From assembly GCF_003024235.1 (NCBI RefSeq), contig NZ_KZ679084.1:336684-400683 (forward strand): a stretch of DNA of 64,000 bases. Reading direction: 5' to 3'. Both the position numbers and the translations under genes were made by a program. Below, one piece after another: positions 45,326 through 57,408 of the stretch. The stretch is from Arenimonas caeni (GTDB lineage: Bacteria; Pseudomonadota; Gammaproteobacteria; Xanthomonadales; Xanthomonadaceae). The notes under the pieces were generated by a model. It made no database searches. It was not told the origin of the DNA and worked only from the letters and a program-made list of their open reading frames with translations. The number at the start of each line of letters is the position of its first letter. Position 1 is the stretch's first letter.

Positions 45326-47604
45326 CGCCCGCGCGCCAGCTTCTTGGGCTCGGCCTGCGAGCCGTAGGAGTAGTAGTTGTAGCCGCCGTAGCCGTAGCCG
45401 TAACCGTAGCCGGCGTGCTTGCTGCTGAACTTGGTCAGCAGCGCGCCGACCACGTGGGCGCGGGCGGCGTACAGGCGCTTGAGCCCGTTCTTTGCCACGC
45501 CGATGCGGGTTTCGCCCGCCTCCACCACCAGCAGGGTGCCGTGCGCCAGGTTGGCCAGGATGGGCGCGTCGGCCAGGCCCATCACCGGCGGGCCGTCGAT
45601 GATCACCTGGTCGAACTTCTCGCTGGCGATCGACACCAGGCTCACCATCTTCGGGCCCATCAGCAGCTCGGCCGGGTTGGGCGGCAGCGGGCCGGTGGGC
45701 ATGTACATCAGGCCCGGGATGTCGGTGGCCTGGATCACTTCCGTGGCCTTCGAGGCGCCGGCCAGGTAGTTGCTCAGGCCCACTTCGTTGGGCTTGCCCA
45801 AGGTGCGGTGCAGCGAGGGGTTGCGCAGGTCGCCGTCGATGACCAGCACGCGCTTGCCGAGCTGGGCGAAGTTCTTGGCCAGGGTGAGCGCGGTGGTGCT
45901 CTTGCCTTCGGCCGGCGTGGCGCTGGTCACCAGCAGGCAGCGCGGCACGCCGCTGTCGGTGGCGAACTGCAGCGCCGTGCGCACCGAGCGGTAGGCCTCG
46001 GAGAAGGCCGAGCGCGGGTCTTCCAGCGCCCGCGCCGGGGTCATCGGCGCCTTCAGCAGCGGGATCACGCCCAGCACGCTCAGGCCCAGCTGCTTTTCCA
46101 GGTCTTCCGGCGACTTCAGGGTGTCGTCCAGGTACTCGAAGGCCAGGGCCAGCAGCACGCCCAGCATCAGCCCGGCCAGCATGCCCAGCGCCAGGTTGCG
46201 GCCCAGGCTGGGCTTGTACTTGAAGCCGCGCAGCGCGCGGTCGACCACGGCGATGTTGTTGCTGCTGACGCCGCCGGCCACGCCGATCTCCTTGTAGCGC
46301 TGCAGCAGGCCGTCGTAGAGCTGGCGGTTGGTGTCCACCTCGCGCTTGAAGATGTTGTACTGGATCGAGCGGCTCTGCAGGTCCAGCACCTCGTTCTTCA
46401 GGCCCGCCATCTGCTCGTTGAGCAGGCGCTCCTGCTCCTGCGCGGCCAGGTACTCGGCCTGGATGGCCGACTTGATGTTGGCCACTTCCACGCCGATCTG
46501 GCGCTCGACCTCGTCGATCTGGCCCTTGAGCTGCATCATCGCCGGGAAGGCCGGCTTGTACAGGCGCAGCTTGTCCTGGTACTCGGCCTGCAGCGTGGCG
46601 CGCCGCTCCTGCAGCGACTTGATGATGGAGTTCTCGCCGATCTCGCCCAGCAGCACCGTGCCGCTGGAGGCCTGCGCCTGGCGCCAGCGCGCCTCGGCGC
46701 GGATGCGTGCACGGCTGGCCTCGGCCAGGGCGGCGTTGAGGCTGCCCAGGTTCTGCTCGCTCAGGCTGGCGCTGCCTTCGCCGCTCGAGACGATCTGCTC
46801 TTTCTGCGCGAACTCCACCAGCTGCCGCTCGGAATCCTCGAGCTTGAGCTTGAGCTCCTGCAGGCGGTCCTCGAGGTAGGTCTTGGCGTAGGAACTCGAA
46901 TCAAAGCGCCGCTCGAGGTTGCTGGCGATGAAGGCCTCGGCGATGGCGTTGGCCGCGCGCTGCGAGAACTCCGGATCGGGGCTGTCGAAGTGCAGGCGCA
47001 CCAGGCGCGAGTTGCGCACCGGCTCCACCGTCAGGCCACGCAGGATGAAGCCGGTGGCGGCGGCCTCGCGGGCCGAGAGCTCGGCTTCGGTCAGCTCGCT
47101 GTCGTCATCGCCGCTGAACAGGCCCTTCAGCGCCGCCCAGGGCGAGGGCGGATTGAGCTGCTCAAGCTGCTCGCCCTCGGCCAGGCCCAGCTGCGAGGCC
47201 ACACGCTGCGCCAGCGCCCGGCTCTTGAGCAGTTCGTACTGGGTCTGGAAGAAATCGTTGCCCGCGCCTTCCATCGGCGTCACGCCTTCCACGTCCACCA
47301 CGCGGAGGGTGTCGCGGTCGATCTGCAGCGAAGTGGACGCGCGGTAGATCGGCGTCGTCAGCAGCGTGCCCACCAGCGCCGTCACCAGCACGATGCCGGC
47401 GGCGCCCAGCACCGTCCAGCGGCGCTTGACCAGGATGCGCCAGTAGGCCAGCAGGTCGATCTCGTCGCTGTCGGCGGCCTCCTGGCCGCGCACGTCCAGG
47501 CTCAGCGCCTGCTGGCGCGCAGCCACCAGGGCCTGGCGCTGTTCCTGGGCCGTCTGCGGCGCGGGCAGGCGGGCGCCCTCGCCGGGGTCCATATTCTCAG
47601 ACAT
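45322..47604 (-). CDS. wzc: Polysaccharide co-polymerase/tyrosine autokinase (Wzc type)
   Basis: A 760-residue inner-membrane protein that controls chain length and export. The Wzz domain starts after IDLLAYWRILVKRRW; a long periplasmic coiled coil and the second helix near 470-490 follow. The cytosolic BY-kinase domain has Walker A SATPAEGKSTT, Walker A' VLVIDGDLR and Walker B VIIDGPP. The C-terminus is Tyr-rich (GYGYGYGYGGYNYYSYGS), the autophosphorylation cluster. Length and architecture are normal for the GumC/Wzc kinase group. It is followed 23 nt downstream of wza, and co-translated with the J-domain gene. Confidence 0.95.
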   Translation of the reverse strand: MSENMDPGEGARLPAPQTAQEQRQALVAARQQALSLDVRGQEAADSDEIDLLAYWRILVKRRWTVLGAAGIVLVTALVGTLLTTPIYRASTSLQIDRDTLRVVDVEGVTPMEGAGNDFFQTQYELLKSRALAQRVASQLGLAEGEQLEQLNPPSPWAALKGLFSGDDDSELTEAELSAREAAATGFILRGLTVEPVRNSRLVRLHFDSPDPEFSQRAANAIAEAFIASNLERRFDSSSYAKTYLEDRLQELKLKLEDSERQLVEFAQKEQIVSSGEGSASLSEQNLGSLNAALAEASRARIRAEARWRQAQASSGTVLLGEIGENSIIKSLQERRATLQAEYQDKLRLYKPAFPAMMQLKGQIDEVERQIGVEVANIKSAIQAEYLAAQEQERLLNEQMAGLKNEVLDLQSRSIQYNIFKREVDTNRQLYDGLLQRYKEIGVAGGVSSNNIAVVDRALRGFKYKPSLGRNLALGMLAGLMLGVLLALAFEYLDDTLKSPEDLEKQLGLSVLGVIPLLKAPMTPARALEDPRSAFSEAYRSVRTALQFATDSGVPRCLLVTSATPAEGKSTTALTLAKNFAQLGKRVLVIDGDLRNPSLHRTLGKPNEVGLSNYLAGASKATEVIQATDIPGLMYMPTGPLPPNPAELLMGPKMVSLVSIASEKFDQVIIDGPPVMGLADAPILANLAHGTLLVVEAGETRIGVAKNGLKRLYAARAHVVGALLTKFSSKHAGYGYGYGYGGYNYYSYGSQAEPKKLARGR

Positions 47605-47627
47605 TCACTGGTTTCCTGCTGGGGCCG

Positions 47628-48365
47628 TCAGTACACACGGAACAGATTGAAGATCGGGATGGTCTGCAGGATGTTGCGCAGGCCGGTCTTTCCGCCCGAC
47701 TGGTCGACCACGATGATGTCGTCGCCGTAGATCTGCGGGTCTTCGGCGTCGCCGGCGCGGATCTGGTTGAGGCTGAACACCGCGGCCATCTTCTGGCCCT
47801 CCACCGTGCGGAACACCACCACGCCGTCGAGGTTGGCCAGTTCGGTCACGCCCTCGGCCTGGGCGATGGCCTGCAGCAGGCTGGTGCGGCCGGTCACCGG
47901 GTAGATGCCCGGGCTCTTGACCGCACCCTCGAGCGTGACGCGCTGGCTGGTGAATTCCTTCACGAACACGCTCACCTGCGGGTCCTGCAGGTAGGTTTCG
48001 CTGAGCTTGCCGGCGATCTCGGCCTCCAACTCCTGCACCGTCTTGCCGCCGGCCACCACCATGCCCACCAGGGGCAGGGAAATCTGGCCGTTGCTGTTCA
48101 CGCGCACGGTACGGTTGAGCTCGTTGACCTGGAAGACGCTGATCTCCAGCAGGTCCTGGGCGCCGACGCGGTATTCCGAGGCGCCCGTATAGGCGCCGGT
48201 CGCGCTGGTGCTGTCCGGTGCACCCAGCTCGGTGGTGGCGGTGACCGCCTTGGCCGTGCCACTGCGCACCGAACCACTGGTGGATGCGCCGCAGCCGGCC
48301 AGCACGGCCAGGGCCAGCAGCAGGGCGAGTCGGGGAAGCCAGTGGTTCATCATTCGTCCGTTCAT
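47628..48365 (-). CDS. wza: Outer-membrane polysaccharide export lipoprotein (Wza type)
   Basis: A 245-residue lipoprotein, lipobox VLAGC. The Poly_export domain begins EYRVGAQDLLEISVFQVNELNRTVRVNSNGQISLPLVGMV, with a SLBB-like domain after it (SQRVTLEGAVKSPGIYPV). It is shorter than E. coli Wza (about 380) and resembles the GumB-type export proteins, which lack the outer helix ring. ATG at 48363-48365 is used; MNH at 48348-48350 is equally plausible. It forms the export channel partner of Wzc. Confidence 0.92.
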   Translation of the reverse strand: MNGRMMNHWLPRLALLLALAVLAGCGASTSGSVRSGTAKAVTATTELGAPDSTSATGAYTGASEYRVGAQDLLEISVFQVNELNRTVRVNSNGQISLPLVGMVVAGGKTVQELEAEIAGKLSETYLQDPQVSVFVKEFTSQRVTLEGAVKSPGIYPVTGRTSLLQAIAQAEGVTELANLDGVVVFRTVEGQKMAAVFSLNQIRAGDAEDPQIYGDDIIVVDQSGGKTGLRNILQTIPIFNLFRVY

Positions 48366-48465
48366 CCGGGGGGAGGGGATTATGGGCTGCCGGACAGCCT
48401 AGTCCAAAAAACGGGGCGGGCGGGCCCGGGGTTCCCGACACAGGGCAGTCCGGCCATGGCCCGGC

Positions 48466-49635
48466 TCAATGCTCGCCGCTTTCCTCGGCGGCGCGCAGGG
48501 CGGCGGCCGGGGCCGGTGCCCCGCCGCGCAGCCGGCGCAGGTGGGCCACCGCCACCTCGCGGCGGCGGGTGAAGAGGTACCAGGCCAGCAGCAGCACCAG
48601 GAAGGCCAGCACCAGGGCCGGACGGTAAACGCCCAGCTTCACCGCGCAGGCGGCGGCGATGCCCAGCGCCAGCGAGCCGCCGGCGATGATCACCGTCACC
48701 TTGCCGGGGGTGAAACCGGCGTCGAGCAGCAGGTGGTGCATATGGTTGCGGTCGGCCCGGAAGGGCGACTTGCCGTTGCGCATGCGCCGCAGCATCAGCG
48801 CCACGCAGTCGATCAGCGGCAGGGCCAGGGTCCAGGGGCCGAGCACCGGCGACACCGGGTGTTCGGGGTTCTGGGTAAGCCGCAGCGCCGCCCAGGCCAG
48901 GATGAAGCCCAGCAGCATGCTGCCGCCGTTGCCCAGGAACACCTTCGCCTGCGGCAGCCAGGGCGAGCGCTTGTTCCACAGCAGGAAGCCCATCACCGCG
49001 CCGCCCAGGGCCAGCAGGCGCTCGGCCAGGAAGAGGTCGCCGGCGTACAGCGCGAAGCCGGTGAACAGGGCCAGCGACACCAGGGCCAGCGAGCCGGCCA
49101 GGCCGTCCACGCCATCGGCCATGTTCAGTGCATTGATGATGCCCACCACCACGAACACCGTGAACGGCAGGCTCAGCAGGCCGATGTTGGCGGCGGCGAA
49201 GCCGAACACGTCCTGCAGGTTGTGGGCGCTGACCCCGGCCAGCAGGGCCAGCAGCACGGCGGCCAGGGCCTGGGCGGCGATGCGCCAGGTCCAGCGCAGG
49301 TCGTACTTGTCGTCGAGCTGGCCGACCACCACCAGCATCAGCGCGCCGCCGATGAAGGCGGCCTTGCGCAGGTTCCAGTCGGCCTCGAACAGGCCATAGC
49401 TGGCCAGCATGGCCAGCAGGATCACCGCGCCACCCGTCACCGGGATGGCGCCGTTGTGCTGCTTGCGGCCGCCGGGGTGGTCCACCAGGCCCCAGCGCCG
49501 GGCCAGCGGCAGGCTGGCCGGTACCAGCGCCGCCACCACCAGGAAGGTGAACAGCGCGCGCAACCAGGCCGAAGGTTCCAGCTGTTGCCAGAGGCTCAAC
49601 AGTTCCATACGCAGGGAAACGGGCTCGGTCGGCAT
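48466..49635 (-). CDS. wecA: Undecaprenyl-phosphate sugar-1-phosphate transferase (WecA/MraY family)
   Basis: A 389-residue membrane enzyme that starts the repeat unit by moving a sugar-1-phosphate, usually GlcNAc-1-P, to undecaprenyl phosphate. VVGQLDDKYDLRW holds the conserved DD pair, NALNMADGVDGLAG the catalytic Asp region, and FRADRNHMHH the HxH motif. About eleven transmembrane helices are present. ATG at 49633-49635 is used; another ATG nine codons in is possible. GlcNAc as donor is family knowledge. It precedes wza. Confidence 0.92.
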   Translation of the reverse strand: MPTEPVSLRMELLSLWQQLEPSAWLRALFTFLVVAALVPASLPLARRWGLVDHPGGRKQHNGAIPVTGGAVILLAMLASYGLFEADWNLRKAAFIGGALMLVVVGQLDDKYDLRWTWRIAAQALAAVLLALLAGVSAHNLQDVFGFAAANIGLLSLPFTVFVVVGIINALNMADGVDGLAGSLALVSLALFTGFALYAGDLFLAERLLALGGAVMGFLLWNKRSPWLPQAKVFLGNGGSMLLGFILAWAALRLTQNPEHPVSPVLGPWTLALPLIDCVALMLRRMRNGKSPFRADRNHMHHLLLDAGFTPGKVTVIIAGGSLALGIAAACAVKLGVYRPALVLAFLVLLLAWYLFTRRREVAVAHLRRLRGGAPAPAAALRAAEESGEH

Positions 49636-49727
49636 TCAGGACATGCCCCCACAGCCTAGCAGGCGCGGGTGGCATGTAAATGTTTCACGCCGGCGAGCGC
49701 GAATATTTCTCGCCGGGCTTGACGCCG

Positions 49728-53059
<3,332 letters not shown>

Positions 53060-53122
53060 TACACGTTGCTACACGCCCGGCGGGGGTATAGACTTGTATC
53101 TACATCCACCCGGGACGCCTCC

Positions 53123-53380
53123 ATGAACGCCAAAGCCGAGCTCAAGGTCCTTCATTGGGGCAACAGCCTCGCGGTACGCATTCCGTCGGCCGTCGCCCGC
53201 CAAGCGCGTCTGCTCAATGGCCAGGACGTAACCGTCGAGGCCATAGACGGCATGGTCGTCGTCAAGCCCAAGAAGCGGCTCCCGCAGCTGACGCTGGCGC
53301 AGAAGCTCAAGCAGTTCGATCCGGCGGTGCACGGCGGTGAGCTTCTGGCCGATGGCCCCGTCGGCGCGGAGATCGCCTGA
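53123..53380 (+). CDS. mazE: MazE-like antitoxin (AbrB/SpoVT domain)
   Basis: An 85-residue antitoxin. LKVLHWGNSLAVRIPSAVARQARLLNGQDVTVEAIDG is the swapped-hairpin DNA-binding domain of MazE. The C-terminal part (LTLAQKLKQFDPAVHGGEL) should bind and block the toxin. Its last base overlaps the toxin ATG. Upstream, TATAGA near 53090 is a candidate -10. The pair lies between murU and hda, outside the main island. Confidence 0.9.
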   Translation: MNAKAELKVLHWGNSLAVRIPSAVARQARLLNGQDVTVEAIDGMVVVKPKKRLPQLTLAQKLKQFDPAVHGGELLADGPVGAEIA

Positions 53381-53739
53381 TGGTGAGCCGCTGGGTTCCT
53401 GATCGGCGCGACATCATCTGGATCAACTTCGACCCGCAGGCGGGCCGCGAAATGAAGTCGCGCCATCCCATGTTGGTGCTCTCGCCGCGAGCCTTCAACG
53501 ACAAGACGAGCTTGGTCATCGGGTTGCCCATGAGCAGCCAGGCCTACAACGAGACCAATCCCTTCGCCATTCGCCTCGACGGTGACGGCGGGCCGGGATA
53601 CATCATCACCAACCAGCCCAAATCGCTGGACTGGCGCGTGCGCGGAGCCTCCGCGCACCCTTGGCAGCAAGTGCCGGAAGACGTCTTTGAATCGGCCTGC
53701 GAAGGACTGAACCAGATCATCGCGATCTGCCACGGCTGA
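53380..53739 (+). CDS. mazF: MazF/PemK-family mRNA interferase toxin
   Basis: A 119-residue toxin. RRDIIWINFDPQAGREMKSRHPMLVLSPRAFN is the conserved CcdB/MazF core with the Arg and the loop. IGLPMSSQ and the second conserved region GYIITNQPKSLDWR are intact. Members cleave RNA at short motifs. It is co-translated with the antitoxin by a one-base overlap and appears complete. Confidence 0.92.
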   Translation: MVSRWVPDRRDIIWINFDPQAGREMKSRHPMLVLSPRAFNDKTSLVIGLPMSSQAYNETNPFAIRLDGDGGPGYIITNQPKSLDWRVRGASAHPWQQVPEDVFESACEGLNQIIAICHG

Positions 53740-53792
53740 GGCGCGCCCCCTGTGTAGCATCCCGTCCTGACAGGACGCTGCAAGGCGCGACG

Positions 53793-54479
53793 TCAGCCCA
53801 GATGCTGGCGCAGGAACGGGATGGTGATGCGCCGCTGCGCGGCAAGGCTGGCGCGGTCGAGCTGGTCAAGCAGGCGCGTGAGGCTGGCCAGGTCGCGGTC
53901 GACGCGGCGCAGCAGGTAGTCGAGCACGGGTTCGTCGAGCTCCAGGCCGCGGCGGGCGGCGCGCTGGCGCAGCACGGCGCGGCGGCCGGCCTCGTCGAGC
54001 GGCTCGAGGTTGAAGCGCGCGCACTGGCCCAGCCGGGTGACGAGATCGCGCAGTTGCAGCCCGATGGCGCCGGGGTTGCCGCGCGCGGCGTAAAGCACGG
54101 CCGAGTCGGCGGCGCGGGCGCGGTTGTGGAAGTGGAACAGCGCTTCCTCGTCGGCTTCGCGGCCGGCGATGGCCTCCAGGCCGTCCAGGCAGACCAGGTC
54201 GGCGTCTTCCTGCTGGGCCAGGCCGCTGCCCAGGCGACCGGCGAAGGCGGCCATCGGCAGGTAGGCGGCGCGGCGCCCGGCGGCCACGGCTTCGGCGCAG
54301 GCGGCCAGCAGCAGGTGGCTCTTGCCGGTGCCGGCCGGGCCGGCCAGGTACAGCCAGTCGCCGGCCTCGCCGCGCGCGGCGACGGCGACGGCGGCGCGGG
54401 CCGCGTCGTTGCCCAGGAAGGCTTCGAGGCGCTGGTCGGGCGGGGAACGCAGGCCGAGGGGCAGCTGCGGGGTGGTCAT
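53793..54479 (-). CDS. hda: DnaA regulatory inactivator Hda
   Basis: A 228-residue DnaA-like AAA+ protein that stimulates ATP hydrolysis by DnaA and so prevents re-initiation. QLPLGLRSPP is the N-terminal clamp-binding motif, AGPAGTGKSHLLLAACAEA the Walker A, and LVCLDGLEAIAG the Walker B. Domain IV is absent, as expected. It overlaps the PerM-type gene upstream by 4 nt, the common order in gammaproteobacteria. Confidence 0.94.
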   Translation of the reverse strand: MTTPQLPLGLRSPPDQRLEAFLGNDAARAAVAVAARGEAGDWLYLAGPAGTGKSHLLLAACAEAVAAGRRAAYLPMAAFAGRLGSGLAQQEDADLVCLDGLEAIAGREADEEALFHFHNRARAADSAVLYAARGNPGAIGLQLRDLVTRLGQCARFNLEPLDEAGRRAVLRQRAARRGLELDEPVLDYLLRRVDRDLASLTRLLDQLDRASLAAQRRITIPFLRQHLG

Positions 54480-55633
54480 GGGGTGTTGCCGGGCTCCCGG
54501 GGCGCCGGGCCGTCAGTGCCGGCCGACCCAGCCACGATCAGCGGGCTCTCGTCCGCACCGTAGAGCTTCGAACGCGTGTAGCGCTCGTGCGCATAGCGCC
54601 CCACCACCACGGCCACGGCCGCCACCGGCAGCGCCAGCAGCACGCCCAGAAAACCGAACAGCTGGCCGCCGGCCATGATCGCGAAGATCACCGCCACCGG
54701 GTGCAGGCCGATCTTGTCGCCCACCAGCCAGGGCGTGAGCCAGAAGCTCTCGAGCAGCTGGCCCAGGCCGAACACGCCCAGCACCAGGGCCAGGTGCATC
54801 AGGTCGCCGTGCTGCACGAGCGTGGCGATCACCGCCGCGCCCAGGCCGACAATCGCACCCAGGTAAGGCACGAAGCTCACCAGGCCGGCCACCAGGCCGA
54901 TCAGGATGCCCAGGTCCACGCCCACGGCCGTCAGGCCCACGGCGTAGATGGTGCCCAGCGCGATCATCACGCTCAGCTGCCCGCGGATGAAGCCGCCCAG
55001 CACCTGGTCGGACTCGCAGGCCAGCCGGGTCACCAGCGGCTCGACCGGCCGCGGCAGCAGGTCGCTCGCCTTGCCCAGCATCGAAGCGCCGTCGCGCATG
55101 AAATAGAACGTCACCACCGGGATCAGGGCCAGGTTGGCGGCCCAGCCCAGGATCGCCAGGCCCGACTTGGACACCTCGCCGATGATCGTGGTGGCGATGC
55201 CGCCGGCCTCCTGCCAGTACTGGCGCAGCAGCTGGATCAGCTGGCTCGGGTCGATGTAGCCGGCCAGCTCCAGGTCGAAGCGCTGCTCGGCCCAGGGCAC
55301 GGCGGTGCCGGTGAGCCACTGGCCGAAGCGCGGCAGCCAGTCGATGAACTTCGACACCTGGTTTTCGACCAGCGGGATCAGCAGCAGCACCGCCAGCACC
55401 AGCCCCAGGCTCATCAGGGTGAACACCAGCAGCACGGCGGTGGTGCGCGAGCGCCCGCGGGCCTCTATCCGGCGCACCAGCGGCTCGCCCAGCCAGGCCA
55501 GCAGGGCCGAGACCACGAAGGGCGTGAGGATGGGGCCGAGCAGCCACAGCAGCACGCCCACGCCCGCGGCCAGGGCCAGCCACTGCCAGCGGCGCTGGTC
55601 GCTGAACGGATCCGGGGTGGCGGCGGGGATCAT
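54476..55633 (-). CDS. AI-2E/PerM-family membrane permease
   Basis: A 385-residue protein with about eight transmembrane helices. The family segments are LLGPILTPFVVSALLAWLGEPLV near the N-terminus and FVPYLGAIVGLGAAVIATL with LTPWLVGDKIGLHPVAVIFAIMAGGQLFGFLGVLLALP toward the C-terminus. Members move diverse solutes or have signalling roles; the substrate here is unknown. ATG at 55631-55633 gives the family start. ATGA overlaps join it to the PgsA-like gene upstream and hda downstream. Confidence 0.93.
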   Translation of the reverse strand: MIPAATPDPFSDQRRWQWLALAAGVGVLLWLLGPILTPFVVSALLAWLGEPLVRRIEARGRSRTTAVLLVFTLMSLGLVLAVLLLIPLVENQVSKFIDWLPRFGQWLTGTAVPWAEQRFDLELAGYIDPSQLIQLLRQYWQEAGGIATTIIGEVSKSGLAILGWAANLALIPVVTFYFMRDGASMLGKASDLLPRPVEPLVTRLACESDQVLGGFIRGQLSVMIALGTIYAVGLTAVGVDLGILIGLVAGLVSFVPYLGAIVGLGAAVIATLVQHGDLMHLALVLGVFGLGQLLESFWLTPWLVGDKIGLHPVAVIFAIMAGGQLFGFLGVLLALPVAAVAVVVGRYAHERYTRSKLYGADESPLIVAGSAGTDGPAPREPGNTP

Positions 55634-56190
55634 GCGGCGGGCTTCCTCGTGTGCTGCCAGGCCTTCACACCATAACGGACAACGTAATCGACGCCACTGA
55701 GGAAAGTCAGCAGCGCCACCGCCCAGATGCCCTCGATGCGCCAGCGCAGCGGCACCTCCACCCAGGCCAGGTCGACCAGGCAGGCCAGCACCAGGCCGAT
55801 CTGCGCCACCGTGGTGGCCTTGCCCAGCCAGGTCGGGCGGCCGTCGTAGGGGCCGGCCAGCTTCCACCAGGCCAGGGCGCCGGCCAGGATCACCAGGTCG
55901 CGCGCCAGCACCAGGCCCAGCAGCCAGGTCGGCAGCGCCTGCACCAGCCACAGGCCGAAGAAGGCGCAGCCGAGCATGAGCTTGTCGGCCACCGGGTCGA
56001 GCAGGCTGCCCAGCCGGCTCTGCCAGCCGAAACGCTTGGCCAGCAGGCCGTCAAGCGCGTCGCTCAGGCCGGCCACCAGGGCCAGCCACAGCGCGGCCCG
56101 GTAATGCCCCGCCCAGAGCAGCGCCGGCAGCACGGGCGCCAGCACCAGGCGCAGCCCGGTCAGGGTGTTGGGCAGGTGGCGAAGGTTCAT
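55630..56190 (-). CDS. CDP-alcohol phosphatidyltransferase, PgsA-like
   Basis: A 186-residue membrane enzyme. LSDALDGLLAKRFGWQSRLGSLLDPVADK is the CDP-alcohol phosphotransferase signature with all catalytic Asp residues (DGx2AKRx8Gx3Dx3D). MNLRHLPNTLTGLRLVLAP is the usual start of PgsA-type proteins. Known members make phosphatidylglycerol phosphate or cardiolipin. It is shorter than E. coli PgsA by little. It is translated between the DUF2066 and PerM genes with 4-nt overlaps at both ends. Confidence 0.9.
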   Translation of the reverse strand: MNLRHLPNTLTGLRLVLAPVLPALLWAGHYRAALWLALVAGLSDALDGLLAKRFGWQSRLGSLLDPVADKLMLGCAFFGLWLVQALPTWLLGLVLARDLVILAGALAWWKLAGPYDGRPTWLGKATTVAQIGLVLACLVDLAWVEVPLRWRIEGIWAVALLTFLSGVDYVVRYGVKAWQHTRKPAA

Positions 56191-57341
56191 GGCCGCAGGC
56201 GGTAGCCCGCCGTGGCCTCGTCGGAAGCGGCCGCGTCGGCGGCCAGCACGTCGCCGGCGGCCAGGAAGCCGTCGAAGGTGGCCCGGTCGACGGCCAGCTT
56301 CAGGCCCAGGCGCAGGCTGTCGGGCGTGGCTTCGACCACCGTCAGCTCGGCCACCACCGGCAGGGTCTGCAGGTAGCCCATGGCGCGGGCGAAATCGCCG
56401 GCGCTGGCCAGCCCGGTGATGCGCACCTCGATCGACTCGGGCTCGCCCACCACGGCGCGCACCGCGTCGCGGCGGGCGATGGCGTCGGCGGCGCCGTCGG
56501 CGCCCGAGGCCAGCGCGCGCTGCGGGCTGGGGTCGGAGAAGGACCAGCGCGAGAGTTCCTCGCCGCCGCGGCTGAGCACCCAGTCGGCGGTCCAGCCCTG
56601 GCCTTCGCGGAACAGCCGGCCCAGCAACTGGGTGCCGGCGCCGTAGCGCTCGCTCAGCGCCTGCATCTGGCCGGGGTTGCGCGACCAGATGGTCTGCACC
56701 GCCGCCTGCTCGACCGAGCTGCCGGCCGGCAGCGCGAACGACAGGCCACGCTCGGTGCCGCGCCCGGCCAGCGGTTTGACCACGTTGAGCTGCTGGCTCG
56801 ACACCAGGCGCGGGCCGCGGCCGTCGTCGATGGCCAGCCACAGCAGCGGCCGCGGGCGCTCGGCGCCCCAGTAGGGCAGGCCGGCACCGGCGATCAGCGC
56901 GTCCACCTTGTTCGGGTCGAACTGCACCTGCAGCGAGGTCTTGTAGACCGGCACGCCGCCGATGGCGGTGTTGCCGTGCTGGTCCACCGGCTCCTCGCCG
57001 GTCTGCTCGGCCAGCACGAAGGCGGCGGCATTGGACAGGGCCCGGCGCACCACCGGGTTGGCGGACGCCAGCGGCTCGCCGGTGAGCTTGACGACCACCT
57101 GGGCCAGGGCCCGGGCCGTGGCGGCGCGGCGCTCGCCGGCGCCCTGGCCCATCAGCTCGGACTCACCGGTGTAGAGCGCCATGTCGCGCGGCGCGGCTTC
57201 GGCGCCCGCCGGCGTCGAGCCGTCAGCCGGGACCGGGACCGGTTCGGGCGCCGGGGTCGGCACCGTCTCGAACTGGGCGGCGGCCGGCAGGGCGAGGCAG
57301 GCGAGCAGGGTCAGGCAGGCGGGAAGCGTTCGCAGGCGCAT
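56187..57341 (-). CDS. DUF2066-containing exported protein
   Basis: A 384-residue protein with a signal peptide (MRLRTLPACLTLLACLALPAAAQ) and a Pro-rich linker. The DUF2066 region covers about 60-290 (LYTGESELMGQGAGERRAATARALAQVVVKLTGEP ...VQFDPNKVDALIAGAGLPYWG). A C-terminal part may be a repeat of a small domain (ESIEVRITGLASAGDFARAMGYLQTLP). The function is unknown in any member. The gene's position before pgsA-perM-hda is conserved in relatives. Confidence 0.88.
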   Translation of the reverse strand: MRLRTLPACLTLLACLALPAAAQFETVPTPAPEPVPVPADGSTPAGAEAAPRDMALYTGESELMGQGAGERRAATARALAQVVVKLTGEPLASANPVVRRALSNAAAFVLAEQTGEEPVDQHGNTAIGGVPVYKTSLQVQFDPNKVDALIAGAGLPYWGAERPRPLLWLAIDDGRGPRLVSSQQLNVVKPLAGRGTERGLSFALPAGSSVEQAAVQTIWSRNPGQMQALSERYGAGTQLLGRLFREGQGWTADWVLSRGGEELSRWSFSDPSPQRALASGADGAADAIARRDAVRAVVGEPESIEVRITGLASAGDFARAMGYLQTLPVVAELTVVEATPDSLRLGLKLAVDRATFDGFLAAGDVLAADAAASDEATAGYRLRP

Positions 57342-57408
57342 GGTGTCGGGGTCGGCGGGGCTGCGCGCATGGTGCCGCAAGCCGCGCCGCCCCGTCCAAC
57401 CGCCGGCC

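Noticed and set aside
45097-47730. An 877-codon open frame on the plus strand
   Set aside because: It lies opposite wzc and the J-domain gene, which have clear domains; the antisense product is low-complexity.
56198-56205. GGCGGTAG, the 8-nt core of ops, on the plus strand
   Set aside because: It lies antisense within the DUF2066 gene and lacks the following CGTG; chance match.
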